From Strigamia acuminata (taxonomy: Eukaryota; Arthropoda; Chilopoda; Geophilomorpha; Linotaeniidae): a DNA stretch of 64,000 bases. The DNA lies in assembly GCA_949358305.1 (NCBI GenBank), contig OX442322.1, positions 4,402,001-4,466,000 on the forward strand, given 5' to 3'. The translations under genes were made by a program, and so were the position numbers. The first letter of the stretch is position 1. Each line of letters opens with the position of its first letter. A model generated the notes under the pieces. It saw only the letters and a program-made list of their open reading frames with translations. It was not told the DNA's origin and did not search any database. This document shows, piece after piece, positions 39,136 through 49,900 of this stretch.

Positions 39136-40653
39136 CTATTCCTTCTTTTCGACGTCAGTCGAATCTTTCTCTTCCTTCTTCTCGACTTCAGCAGAAGTCA
39201 GAAAATCAGATTCTTCAGTCGCCTCTGTCGAGACGGCGAAAAACACAGCTTCCTCTGGCGCTTCAATCTCTTCCGGACTCGGAGGCGGAAACGGCATGTC
39301 GTCGAGAAGCTCAGCCACGAAATCAACGACGGAAAGCAGCTCTTCGGCGTCCTCAAACTGAGCGTCGTCCGAAGTCTCGGACTTAGACGCTGGAGGGGCG
39401 CTGGACACGTCGGTTACGACCGCTGGAGGATTCTCCACGGGTTTAGACGATGCTTCTACAGCCTGTCGAAGCTTACGGGCTCGCCCTCGTGCCAAGATAT
39501 TGGTTCGTTGAACCTTGGCAATTTCCTTCGCTCGGTCGAGCGTAAGACAGCCTCGCCCTCGCGACATCGCTCTTGGTCGAACGAATTCCTCTTGAACCTC
39601 GCTTCCGATGCTTTCGGCGGCCTGGACAGTTTCGGTAGAAACTTCGGAGCTCTCTGACGGCGGCGGCGACTGTCGAAGGGGTTCGACTCTTACGCCGGCG
39701 TTGGCTTCAGCACGGGTCCAGGTGAGGAAGCGCGGGTCGATGTAAACCGCTTCGCCACGACTATTTAGGAAAAGTCGGCACTTTGGGCAGTGAGCCCAAC
39801 ATCGCTTCTCATTAGGCTTAATGCCTTTCACTACGTGGGGCTGAACCTCCTTCCTCCACGGCTCCAAACGCGGTCGCGTTTTCCTTCCACGGCAATTTGG
39901 ACAACGCATCAAAGAAGAACCTGCGGATGCACCGCAGCACCACCCACAGCCGACGCAAAATGGGCAGATCGTCTCCGTGGCCTGGTCGGTCACGATGTTA
40001 TCGTGAGGTATTCCGGCTGCCATGTCACGCTCGCACTGTTCTTTGCGCAGGCGGGCCTTCTCGTCCTTCTTTTTCGCTTTGTTGGCGGCTCGGTACTCGC
40101 GGTTGCGAGATACGGGCTCCGAAAAACGCAAAGCGCCCGGTGGCGGCTCATTCCATCCGTACTCTGATGCCGAAGATTCAGCACCGGCAGGGAGACGCAC
40201 AACAGACGTTGATTGTCCCGCCACAGTCGGTGCAGCCGCATTCGACGTGTTGGCGACGGTGGGCGCCACGCTTGCAGTTGGCGGCCGAAATTCTGGTGAA
40301 TGCGGGGCCAACGGGACGTTGATAGTGTTCGCGGGTGGATATGCCACCTGGGCCAGCGGGGCCAATTGTGCCGACTCATAAACAGTTGGCTGCGCAGATG
40401 TGGACGGTGCCTGCATCATCGAATTCAAATCGAGCGGAAGTCCGTCCGGATGGACACTGAGCCAATTTAGCGTTGCGAGTTGCAGCGGAGTCAGGGCGTA
40501 CATCGAGGCGGGCGCCGTTGGTATCGGTTGGGCCCTCATGTATGCACGTTCTGCCGAACGGCGTTGCTCGTCACTAGACAAGGTGGACGAGCTGGAACTT
40601 TCATGACGGTGACGTCGATGACTCCGTTTCGAACGGTGTTTACCACCTCCCAT
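39136..40653 (-). CDS. Gypsy-2 ORF3: Cys-rich, non-envelope protein of unknown function
   Basis: A third ORF lies between pol and the 3' LTR, where some Gypsy elements carry env. The preferred start is the ATG at 40653 (505 aa) because a perfect splice acceptor ends right before it; the open frame extends 45 codons further up. In order: a basic, Ser-rich start (HRSKRSHRRHRH), a Pro/Ala-rich region, a basic helix (NKAKKKDEKARLRKEQ), a Cys cluster (CPFCVGCGWCC near residue 230, CPNCRGRK near 251, CWAHCPKC near 285) recalling DnaJ-type or zinc-ribbon metal binding, an Arg-rich stretch, and a long acidic tail. No signal peptide, membrane segment or fusion peptide is seen, so it is not an envelope. 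Zinc-dependent nucleic-acid or chaperone-like binding is an inference. The frame is intact. Confidence 0.75.
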   Translation of the reverse strand: MGGGKHRSKRSHRRHRHESSSSSTLSSDEQRRSAERAYMRAQPIPTAPASMYALTPLQLATLNWLSVHPDGLPLDLNSMMQAPSTSAQPTVYESAQLAPLAQVAYPPANTINVPLAPHSPEFRPPTASVAPTVANTSNAAAPTVAGQSTSVVRLPAGAESSASEYGWNEPPPGALRFSEPVSRNREYRAANKAKKKDEKARLRKEQCERDMAAGIPHDNIVTDQATETICPFCVGCGWCCGASAGSSLMRCPNCRGRKTRPRLEPWRKEVQPHVVKGIKPNEKRCWAHCPKCRLFLNSRGEAVYIDPRFLTWTRAEANAGVRVEPLRQSPPPSESSEVSTETVQAAESIGSEVQEEFVRPRAMSRGRGCLTLDRAKEIAKVQRTNILARGRARKLRQAVEASSKPVENPPAVVTDVSSAPPASKSETSDDAQFEDAEELLSVVDFVAELLDDMPFPPPSPEEIEAPEEAVFFAVSTEATEESDFLTSAEVEKKEEKDSTDVEKKE

Positions 40654-40672
40654 CTGCAGACGCAAATAAATT
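40654..40672 (-). promoter_or_regulatory. Candidate splice acceptor for ORF3
   Basis: On the minus strand TTTATTTGCGTCTGCAG ends exactly at the ORF3 ATG: a pyrimidine-rich tract followed by CAG. It would let ORF3 be translated from a spliced RNA, as env is in errantiviruses. Confidence 0.55.
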
Positions 40673-41728
40673 ATTTTATTAAAATAATTCCACTCTGAAT
40701 AATCATTCCTTGAGTCCAAAGAATTAAAACGTATTGTTCGCAATGAAAATATACAACTCGAGTTATTTATAACCCTAACATGTGACACTAATGAGTCACA
40801 TTCCCCTTGTGTTTATGACACGAGAATGGACTCGCCTGACAGCGATTTTCATAGAAAATCGCAACTTGTTGATTTTTCAAAAGAAAAAATCCCCTTAGTT
40901 TTGTAAACTATTTAACCCAACTTCCGAGTATCAAAATATTTTTTTGTATTTATTAATTAACACTTAGTCTAATAAATTTCTCACATCGAAAATTCATCGC
41001 TAAATAATTTATCCAAGCCTCGACCGCGACTTGATTTAAATAATTAGTGCCTACATACTTAAACTTAATACTTAAACTTAATAATTAATTATTAAATTTA
41101 AAATCCAAACTGTTCGACTGAACAGTTAAACTTCCAGAGTGATTTAATGCCGATTCACGTTTATAATGACACGTGAATTTATAACTTTTATCGGGACGCC
41201 GATATTTTTTCAATTGTTGCGAACAATTTTCAATTCTTTAGTCAAAGAATATTAACGAAAAACTACTTACGGTTGGAAGTTAGTTTTCCTGTTTTTGTAG
41301 TCGGCTAAATGAATTAGCGTTGAAATCTCGAGTCGAAAAGTGAAGACGGGTTGAAGGGACGAAGTCACTAGTATCCGTGTGTTTTAACGAAGTGTTTGTG
41401 TGCAATGAACCCTGGGAATTTTATTCCCTATTAATTGTCGGGTTCGAGGTTTAATCACACCTCGTAATTCTCGTACCCTCGAGAAGAGGCGAGATCATCA
41501 CTTTTCCAAGTAATTTCTCCGTATTTTAGTTAAAATACATATAAATATGACCAAATAATAAAATACTCTATCGAATATTTTAACTTATCGCAACAAATTC
41601 ATATTTTAATATAAATTTCGATACTCTTCATATCAAAGTGTCCCCCGGTGTTGAGATTTTCAATCACTACACCCGTTAGACATGTAAATAATTACAGTCT
41701 CCAAGTTTTTGCATAAAACTTATTAATT
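40673..41728 (-). other. Spacer between Gypsy-2 pol and ORF3, with a second purine tract
   Basis: About 1 kb, AT-rich, no gene. It has hairpins GCGATTTTC/GAAAATCGC (near 40842), CTGTTC/GAACAG, TATCGG/CCGATA and ATTCTTT/AAAGAAT. At 41640-41652 the minus strand reads AACACCGGGGGACA, sharing CACCGGGGGA with the 3' polypurine tract. Confidence 0.6.
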
Positions 41729-44700
41729 TCAACAAAACTTTGAGGCTTTGCCATGTTGTTGGTAAGGTTTCTTAAACACTGCTGAAATATTTCGCACGAA
41801 ATTTTCATCCGAATATTTGGGATTCGGCCTTCGCTCTCGTCGAGGTCGAAGGCTAGTTCGCGGAACTACCGGTTGGGGTTTGCGGGGTTTTCGAGGCGGT
41901 TTCTTTGGAACTTCGCCTCTTTTTAACGCCGCTTTCCTTTCCATAGCAGTTAATCGTTGTCTATGTCTATGTTTAGACCTAATGGGCGCAGATTTGTCAA
42001 TTTGCACCGAAGTTGAGTCGGATAATTCCATTGGAATTTCTGAGGAAGTTTCAGGAATTAATTCCATTTCTTCAGCGTCCGGAAGTTGATTACTTTCGTC
42101 CATCCATTTAGGATTTTCTTGAGGCGAGTAAGAGGCGGACTTTTGTCCTACTTTCCAAGTCTCAATCGGGTATGAGGGCGTATAGGGATACAACGCTTTA
42201 ATATTCACTGATTTTTCAATCGAACCATCAGCTAATTTGCGTAATTTATACGCTCCGCCTGGAAGTACTTTAGTAATCTCCCACGGACCATCTCTCTTCT
42301 CTGCGAAACCAGCAGAAATATTTTTATCTGCGCACGAGAGAATGTGAGTTTGTTTCCAAACTAAATCTCCAACTTCAAACTCCGTAATTACGAACTTTTG
42401 TTCGTGTATTTTTCTATGCCGCTCAAAATTCAATTGAATTCTGCGATGCATCTCTTGATGCGATCTGCGCAATACATCCAATAGTACTCTGACATATTTC
42501 TCTGGGTTGTTCTTGTCAAATGGATTAGCATGTTTGATAATCCTTGGGTCGAAGGGTAATGTTACGATTCTCCCCGTGTTAAGTAACATCGGGCTTGAGC
42601 CCGTTGCCGCTGAGACATTATTTCGCATCGCGAACGCGAATTCGTCTAAATAACGTGGCCATTGCGTGTGCACATCTGTGTACAAAGCCAGGATGGTTTT
42701 GATGTCCCTATTGGCTCGCTCTGTCGGGTTCGCCTGGGCATGGTACGTGCTCGTATGAGCTGGGCGAATGTTGTACATTTCGCAATATTGATTGTAAATA
42801 TCGGAAACAAATTGTTTCCCGTTATCACTCACAATCTTTTTGGGGTGTCCCCATCTGTTTGTAACAGATCTTAATTCTTGAACGCAGTTAGCGCTCGTGG
42901 CTTTGGTCAAAGCCTTAATTTCAACGAACTTGGTACAATTGTCAATAATGACAAAGATATACTGCTTTTGGGACCTTCCCGCAGGTTTTGGGCCCATCAA
43001 GTCCATGTTAATACATTTCCAAGGATTGGTCATGTTGTGAGGCGTGTAGGGAGCTGCATGCCTTTTCTGTTGAATAGGCTTGTACTGGGCACAGTGTGTG
43101 CAGCTTTTGACGTAGTTCCTGACACTTCTACTCATACCAGGCCAGAAATATATTAAACGAGTTTTTTCAAGCGTCTTACTCATCCCAGCGTGACCGCTTA
43201 GGGGGTGGCCGTGACAAGCGAAGAGTACTCGCTTTACGAGTGAACTGGGTACAACGGCTTTAAAGCCGTTTCCCGAATCGTTTAATTCCTCTTCGAACGA
43301 AGGGTTAAAATAGATGATCATTTGATCACCATCTTTTTCTTTTCTGTCCAAACAATAATTTTTGACTTTGTTTTTCCACTCTTTTATTTCAGATTGTGGT
43401 ATCCCAACAACCTTGTCATTCAATAAATATTCCCGAATGCGTTTGCATTCAGTATCTAGCAACTGAGCATCTATTATTTGTCTCCTTGTAGGAGGGACTT
43501 CTTTAAGTACTTCTGTCAACGCACTGTACAAGGTTTCTTGTACTTCCTCCCCCTCCCTTTCTTCAGAACATTCTTTAGAATTTTCTGAAAAATAGGAACG
43601 CATACTGGCCAAAAATTCTCTTTTTTCTGGGGCACGATTTAATGAAACAGAAGGATTTCCGTCCCATACAGGCCAGTATTGTTTAATTTCGACAGGTTCC
43701 ACATGATCTCGAAGAGGAATGTCTTCCTCTGTTAGTGGGGCTCTAGAAAGTGCATCTGCAACTTGATTAGCAGCACCTTTTCGAAAAACAATTTTAAAAT
43801 TTCCACATTGGATTCTTAAGGCCCATCGGCCAAATTTCCCAGATGGTTCAGGCGTTCGCATCAACCATTTCAGTGCTTCAGCATCTGATTCTAAAGTGAA
43901 CGTACCATATTCGAGATATGGTTTAAATCGATCGATAGCCCACACGACTGCGAGACATTCGAGTTCCGGCGTTGTATAACGCTTCTCCGCTCCACGTAAA
44001 ACTCTGCTTGCATATGCTATAGGTCTGGGTACAGAAATGTTTTTCTGCTTCTTTTCGTCGAATATATCGACGTCTTGGCAAAGGACAGCTCCTAAGCCTT
44101 CATGAGAGGCGTCAGTCATGACGACAAATCGCAGAGTCATGTCCGGTTTGTGTAGACAATTGTCGCCACAAAGTAGCTCTTTAATTTTATTAAAAGCTTC
44201 TGTCTGCTCATCTCCCCATTCAAATGGAGTTTTCTCATTCATCATACGTGTGTATGGTGCGGCAATAGTTCCGTGATTTGGAACAAACTTCCTGAAGAAG
44301 TTAGTCATGCCGTGAAAGCGCTGAATGTCTTTAGCACACGTGGGGGTGGGAAATTTTATAATCGCCGATATTTTATCGGGATCACCGAAGAGATCTTCGG
44401 GTTTAATCCAGTGGCCCAAGAATTTTAATTCTGTACGCCCAAAACGAGATTTCGCTTTATTTATTGTCATGTTGGCTTGGTTAAGCCTTTCTAGAACATC
44501 TCGAACGTGTTTGAGGTGATCATCCCAATTATCTGAATATACAATTACGTCATCCAAATAGACTAACGCGTAGTCTTGTAAAGCTGAGCCTAAAATGCCT
44601 TCCATCAGACGCTGGAAAGTACAAGGCGCATTGCAAAGGCCAAACGGCATTCGCACAAACTGATATGGACCATTTGGCGTGTAAAATGCCGTCTTTGGAC

Positions 44701-45925
44701 AATCTTCTTTACACATCTCGACTTGGTAGTAACCTTTGACAAGGTCAATTGACGTAAAATACCTAGCAGGACCAGTATTATGCAATAAAAGGTCAATACT
44801 TGGCATTTGTATTACTTCGACTTCGGTGATGGCATTTAGCCACCTGTAGTCGATGCACATCCTATACGAGCCGTCAGGCTTCGCAACAATGACTGGATGA
44901 CTTATAAATGGCCCTTTGGCCTTTTCAATAAGTCCATCCTGTTCAAGTTCTGCAGCAAGTTTGGTCATAATGGCTCTCTTGGCCGGGTTATACATTCTAT
45001 ACTGCATTTTGGGCAATGAATGCCCTTCTTTGAACTTGATTCGATGCTGAGTCATGTTAGTGCACCCAACTTGATCACGAAATACATTTGGTATCGCGTT
45101 GATCACTTCGCGAAGTGCTAGTCGTTGTTCTGGAGTGCAGTCGCTCTCCTCAACTAATTTCTCATCCCATGGTAACACGGGAGTGTCTGTTAGCTCGATT
45201 GAGTCAACTGCAGTCGTTAGACTTTCTAAATATTCGAAAGTAATTCGATTCAACGGGGTAAGGGCCAAATTGGCTTCTTCCAACTCATAAGGGGCGGACC
45301 AATTGGGTTTATCTGCACAAGAGAACTCTTGGAGGTGGGGGTGTGGGCTGATCTTCTGCCTACGCATGAAATTGTGACCCAATATCAAGCCACAAACTCG
45401 TTTTGCTAAAACGATGAAATTCATTGGCGTAAATTCATCAGCCCACTGTACGCACAAAGTTATTTGTCCGACAGGTTTGTGTGCTACGCCTACAGCATTA
45501 ACCAACATGTTTCTGGGGGCCTCTTGTAAAAATTCGGGCAGAGCCTGAGTTTCAGACAAAAGTTGTTCTCCAATGTAACATTGAGATGCTCCTGTATCCA
45601 TGAGCGCGTTGTAGGTGAGCCCACCAATTGTGATCTTCATTCGAGGATCATCTTTATTATTACCCAAAGTAATATTGTGCAAATTATTACCACCTATGAC
45701 TCTGTTGAGTCGGCGAAGTCTACAGAATTTCTTCGTGTAGCACTTGTGAGGAAATAAAGTCAGATTTTTTAATTGTTCTGTCATTTCTTGCAAGTTCTCA
45801 TCTACTCCGCCACTATGACTAGTGGCTATTTCAAGACAAGTTGTGTCTACATCCATAAATAAAATCTCCGATGTAGCATTAGCTACTTCTGGGGGATGGA
45901 ATAAACCTTCGTCCCCCGGATCTAG
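41729..45925 (-). CDS. pol: Gypsy-2 Pol (reached by -1 frameshift)
   Basis: The frame is open from the frameshift site at 45925 to 41729; the first ATG is 45856 (1375 aa from there). Numbering from that Met: protease DTGAS at 87-91; reverse transcriptase with YLDD at 433; RNase H near 578 (DASHEGLGAVL) with TPELECLAVVW; integrase zinc module from HPLSGHAGMSK to CTHCAQYKP; triad Asp952 (NMDLMGP), Asp1011 (SDNGKQF) and Glu1046 (NPTERANRD); GPY/F module (RDGPWEITKVLPGG); and a basic Pro/Arg-rich tail. All catalytic residues are present and there is no stop. It processes Gag, copies element RNA and integrates the DNA. Gag lies upstream but is split by Copia-C, so this copy cannot now make Gag-Pol. 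Confidence 0.93.
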   Translation of the reverse strand, partial: LDPGDEGLFHPPEVANATSEILFMDVDTTCLEIATSHSGGVDENLQEMTEQLKNLTLFPHKCYTKKFCRLRRLNRVIGGNNLHNITLGNNKDDPRMKITIGGLTYNALMDTGASQCYIGEQLLSETQALPEFLQEAPRNMLVNAVGVAHKPVGQITLCVQWADEFTPMNFIVLAKRVCGLILGHNFMRRQKISPHPHLQEFSCADKPNWSAPYELEEANLALTPLNRITFEYLESLTTAVDSIELTDTPVLPWDEKLVEESDCTPEQRLALREVINAIPNVFRDQVGCTNMTQHRIKFKEGHSLPKMQYRMYNPAKRAIMTKLAAELEQDGLIEKAKGPFISHPVIVAKPDGSYRMCIDYRWLNAITEVEVIQMPSIDLLLHNTGPARYFTSIDLVKGYYQVEMCKEDCPKTAFYTPNGPYQFVRMPFGLCNAPCTFQRLMEGILGSALQDYALVYLDDVIVYSDNWDDHLKHVRDVLERLNQANMTINKAKSRFGRTELKFLGHWIKPEDLFGDPDKISAIIKFPTPTCAKDIQRFHGMTNFFRKFVPNHGTIAAPYTRMMNEKTPFEWGDEQTEAFNKIKELLCGDNCLHKPDMTLRFVVMTDASHEGLGAVLCQDVDIFDEKKQKNISVPRPIAYASRVLRGAEKRYTTPELECLAVVWAIDRFKPYLEYGTFTLESDAEALKWLMRTPEPSGKFGRWALRIQCGNFKIVFRKGAANQVADALSRAPLTEEDIPLRDHVEPVEIKQYWPVWDGNPSVSLNRAPEKREFLASMRSYFSENSKECSEEREGEEVQETLYSALTEVLKEVPPTRRQIIDAQLLDTECKRIREYLLNDKVVGIPQSEIKEWKNKVKNYCLDRKEKDGDQMIIYFNPSFEEELNDSGNGFKAVVPSSLVKRVLFACHGHPLSGHAGMSKTLEKTRLIYFWPGMSRSVRNYVKSCTHCAQYKPIQQKRHAAPYTPHNMTNPWKCINMDLMGPKPAGRSQKQYIFVIIDNCTKFVEIKALTKATSANCVQELRSVTNRWGHPKKIVSDNGKQFVSDIYNQYCEMYNIRPAHTSTYHAQANPTERANRDIKTILALYTDVHTQWPRYLDEFAFAMRNNVSAATGSSPMLLNTGRIVTLPFDPRIIKHANPFDKNNPEKYVRVLLDVLRRSHQEMHRRIQLNFERHRKIHEQKFVITEFEVGDLVWKQTHILSCADKNISAGFAEKRDGPWEITKVLPGGAYKLRKLADGSIEKSVNIKALYPYTPSYPIETWKVGQKSASYSPQENPKWMDESNQLPDAEEMELIPETSSEIPMELSDSTSVQIDKSAPIRSKHRHRQRLTAMERKAALKRGEVPKKPPRKPRKPQPVVPRTSLRPRRERRPNPKYSDENFVRNISAVFKKPYQQHGKASKFC

Positions 45926-45931
45926 TTTTTT
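45891..45931 (-). promoter_or_regulatory. -1 ribosomal frameshift signal of Gypsy-2 gag/pol
   Basis: On the minus strand gag ends TCA AAA AAC TAG. The heptamer A AAA AAC (45931-45925) is a canonical slippery site in the right phase. After a 7-base spacer, GGGGGA (45917-45912) pairs with TCCCCC (45896-45891), giving a stem-loop. Slipping back one base enters the pol frame exactly. Confidence 0.85.
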
Positions 45932-46145
45932 GAACTAGTAGCACTTGAATCTATCGATTCGGGCTTGATCAAAGTTTTGACCATTTCTGCCAACGAGTTG
46001 GTCAGCGAAGTTTGTAACTTATTTTCAAAAGTATTTAATTTCGCATCAAGTTTAGCATCTAGTGTTGCATCCAACACTTCTTGAGTTATCCACCTATTAT
46101 TAGGTCGTTTAGAAGTCGGATCCACAGTCGGGGAATCCGGAGTAC
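45922..46145 (-). CDS. Gypsy-2 Gag, C-terminal part (separated by Copia-C)
   Basis: This is the last 74 or so codons of Gypsy-2 Gag, from the Copia-C border to the TAG at 45922. It includes a helical DATLDAKLDAKLNTFENKLQ segment that could form a coiled coil and ends on the slippery site SKN-stop. It is in phase with the N-terminal part at 59868-61919 when Copia-C and one TSD copy (AGTAC) are discounted. Alone it has no start. It was intact before the insertion. Confidence 0.8.
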
Positions 46146-46701
46146 TGTAGCAGAGGAGAGCGGCGCAAATTCGGTGTGAACCGAATAGTGGAAGCGAAAA
46201 TGGCGTTGCACCAACCGCGCGAACGTATCGACGACGTTTGGCGTGATACACAATAAATGGCCGCGCAGAATGCGCTCATAGGCCGAGACAAACAAAGCTA
46301 AACACTTGTTAAAAACATAAAAGAAGATTTAATCATAATATACTTAACAAAAGATTCCAATGTAGTGAAAAATGGCGGGACAGCTCTTTCTCGAGGTGGG
46401 CGCCATGTTGAACGAGTGAAAACATACATAGTGACACCTTGTGTCGGTAAGTTGAAATACATAAATGTAAACATGGGAATTAAACATGATAACTAGATGC
46501 TGCATGGTGTTACATGCACAAACATGAGATAAATATCTAGAATAAACTATTTGGCATACGAATAACATTGAACTTGTTATATAAAATAACAGATAAATAA
46601 AGCATATCGAATTCTAAATAGATATACGAATAAATAATAAATACAAGACAAAATGTGATTCTATATCACATCGATATTCAGTTTGGTGTCTAAAACCAAC
46701 A
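46146..46701 (-). repeat. Copia-C 3' LTR
   Basis: Plus strand TGTAGCAGAGGAG to AAACCAACA. It matches 59312-59867 with about three substitutions (one each near the start, at GTATCGACG and at ATGCACAAAC). Confidence 0.95.
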
Positions 46702-46911
46702 ATTCCCCCTATCGATGGAAATAGAGTCAGGAGAAAACATATACAATGACTGAAATTACAGTATAATTTTACGAGAAAAGATAAATAATAAAGTCGAATC
46801 ATCGAGTCGGGTACTATCATTGAAAAACACTACGTAAGCCCGAATATTCCCTCAGAAACTCGATGATCCTCATAATCGGGTATAAGAAATAAAGAATGTC
46901 ACGATAAATGT
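46702..46911 (-). promoter_or_regulatory. Copia-C polypurine tract and 3' untranslated region
   Basis: On the minus strand CGATAGGGGGAAT (46702-46714) immediately precedes the LTR. The remaining 200 bases to the pol stop are AT-rich with no gene. Confidence 0.85.
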
Positions 46912-49900
46912 TCAGAGTCGGAAGATGCTGGAAATCAGTGATCGCAGACGTTCAGAGCTGAGCCATTTGGTGAATATGTCTGCGACGTTCCGTTCACCGG
47001 ACACTTTACGAAGATCAAAACATCCTGCCGTGAACCACTCCCTGAGCCAATGGTATTTGACGCGGATATGCTTTGTTTTAGCGTTCTCCACGTCATTCGA
47101 TGTAAATTGAATACTGGCCAGGGCGTCGGAGTAAATAATCGGTCGCGAGATACGGTCGAGGATCGGAAATTCGGTGAAAATGTGATCGAGCCAGTAGGTT
47201 TCTTTCACACATTCAACTAGGGCGATAAATTCCGCTTCCATAGTTGAACATGCGACCGTTGATTGTTTTCGGCACGACCAGCCAATAGGCACATTTCCGA
47301 TATAAGTTATGAAACCGCCGAAACTTAAAGACGTAGCCAAGTCGCTTGCCCACGACGCATCCGTATACGCCCAGAGCTGACTGGACGTGCAGCCTGAAAG
47401 TTCGATGCAATAATCCATGGTGTTTGCCACGTATTGGAGTACTTGCAAAAGGGCACGAATGTGGGTTTTGTCGTAGCACGTATTGAATTGACTCAGCGAA
47501 ATGACGGAAAATAAGATGTCGGGGCGTGTCCTCGAAGCCAGAAACAGGAGCGATCCGATCAGCGATCGATATGGAAAGTCAATCAAGTTGTCGGTGGGTC
47601 CCTTCACGAGTGTCGTCCCGGGTGTAACTGGGACTTTCACGAGTCGATTCGTCGATACTTCAAACTTCTTGACCAGTTTGACGATATAGGCGCGTTGTGA
47701 AATAAAAGTGCGCCCCATATCTCGGATGAACTCGACTCCTAATAGTTTCGTGATGGGTCCGAGGTTGACGATATCGAACTTCGAGGTGATAAGTTGGATA
47801 ATTCGGTTTAACACGGTGTCGGAAGCGTAAAACAGAACAATGTCATCGACGTACACCAGCATGACTGCACAATTGCCGTAGATATACACGCAATTGCAGG
47901 CGGGCATTTTCCGAAAACCGAGGGCTCGAAGTGACTCGTCCAACTTTTTGTACCACTGCCTCCCTGATTGGTGAAGTCCGTAGAGGGATTTAACAAGCAG
48001 CCATACGTTGTCGGGATTCGTACAGGTTGCACCTGCCGGGATGCGCATGTATACCTTGTGCTTCAGGTCCCCGTACAGGTATGCACACTTGACGTCGAGG
48101 TGCGCATCTTTCCACCCTTTCAAAACAACCAGAAGACAGAAGAAAAGTCGGATGAGCACAAAGTTTACGACCGGACTGAAGACCTCATCGTAGTCCACTC
48201 CCAGGGTTTGTCGAAAACCCTGGGCCACGAGTCTTGCGCGATAACGAGTTATGGTGCCGGCCGCATCCGATTTTAACTTAAAAATCCATTTACAGCCCAA
48301 CACTGTGGTCTTGGGTGGTCTCGGGACTTCAACGTAAATTTCTCTTTCTTTGAATGTCCCCAACTCTTCATCAATGGCTTTGCGCCATTTTGGGGCGTCA
48401 TGAAATTTCGGGATTTCGGCATACGATGACGGTTCCGTGCGACATAGATGTGCGACGTGACGAGGACCAGGAATCGTGGGCAGCGTGTGTTCCATATTGC
48501 CGAAAAAGAAAAGTTCTGGGTCATAAGGGAGATTGTTCATAACGCAGAACTCTTCGACGTCTTGTCTCGAACGCAGTCGAAGATTCGGTTCCGGGAAATA
48601 ATAAACGTCGGTATCGATGCAGCCGGGTTGTTGATCTTTTCGAAGATGCTCCTCCCGAACCCATCGTCTAAAGACTGTATCTCCGCCGATATAGCGCCAA
48701 AAGAAAGACGTTCTTCCCGCTGACGGGGCTGCAACATGAGTTGGACCAGGAGGTAACGGAGATAAAGCACCTTGATCGAAGATTGGCATCATTTGCTGCA
48801 AAACGTTTCGGCCATCTCTTCTACGTGTTGTGACAAAACGTAGCGGTGATCCCGGCGGCGAAAGTCCGGGAGAACTTGCTTGAGACGTTTCTGGTGAGAT
48901 GTGAGGGGATTGAATTTGATGCAATTGTGCTGCGTCCGGTTGGATTGCCTCCTCGACGATCTGTCCAACATCTTCATCCGTGTCCTGTCCTTCCTCTTGA
49001 TAAAGGATCGGGTATGATGCTGAGCGGCCCACGCCTGATGAACTGGGCAATGCTAATGCACATGCATCTATAAGTTGACGTTCCGGAGTGTTAAGTGGAG
49101 GAATGTGAACAAAAGGAATGGATATCGATCTCGAAACCGATCCATTTCCATCGTCGTCATCATCATCATCAGATTCACCATTTGACGATCCTTCATCCGA
49201 ATCTGTCCGTTTGGGCCAATCGACGTAATGTACGTCGTCGTCGAATGATACTCTTTGTTGTTGGTCAACATCTGGATCGTCGAAAGTTTGATTTTGGCGA
49301 CCATTAAGACTTTTAAGCAATTTTCGGTAGGATTGATACTCGTCTATTTTAACGTGAATGGATTCCGTTATCGAGTTATCTATGGGGTTCCACACACGAT
49401 ATCCTCGTGTTCCCGTTGCGTATCCAACCAAAAATCCTTCCCAGGCCCGAGCATCGAGTTTCTTTCGGCCTGGTGCAGTAACGTGTACCCAACATTTGGA
49501 TCCGATCTTTCTCAAATGTCGAAGTGATAGGGCACGTTGACGCCAAAGGATGTATGGCACTTCATTCTTCAAGCGTGAATGTGGGCTGCGATTTTTGATG
49601 TAGGCAAATGTAACCGCTAGTTCAGCCCACAGGCCCTCTGAAAGTTGTGTTTCTTCGAGTATAGCTCGAAAGTTGTCAGCCATCGTCCTGTTGATTCTCT
49701 TGGCAGTTCCGTTCATCTGTGGTGATGACGGGTTCGTTCGCTGACCCTGGATCCCCTTTTCTTTAAGGTATTGAAGAAATTCATTGGACATGAATTCACC
49801 TCCTCTGTCAGACCGAATCGCTTTGATGCGGGTATTTGCAACCCGTTCGAGTCTGGCAAAGAGGTCTTTGAAGCATTCAAAAACTTGTGATTTCTGTGCA

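Noticed and set aside
39043-39657. 204-codon plus-strand ORF opposite Gypsy-2 ORF3
   Set aside because: Antisense to ORF3 with biased composition (Phe/Ser/Arg); no start context or domain.
39136-40653. ORF3 as an envelope gene
   Set aside because: Position fits, but there is no signal peptide, no transmembrane segment and no fusion peptide or furin-like site.
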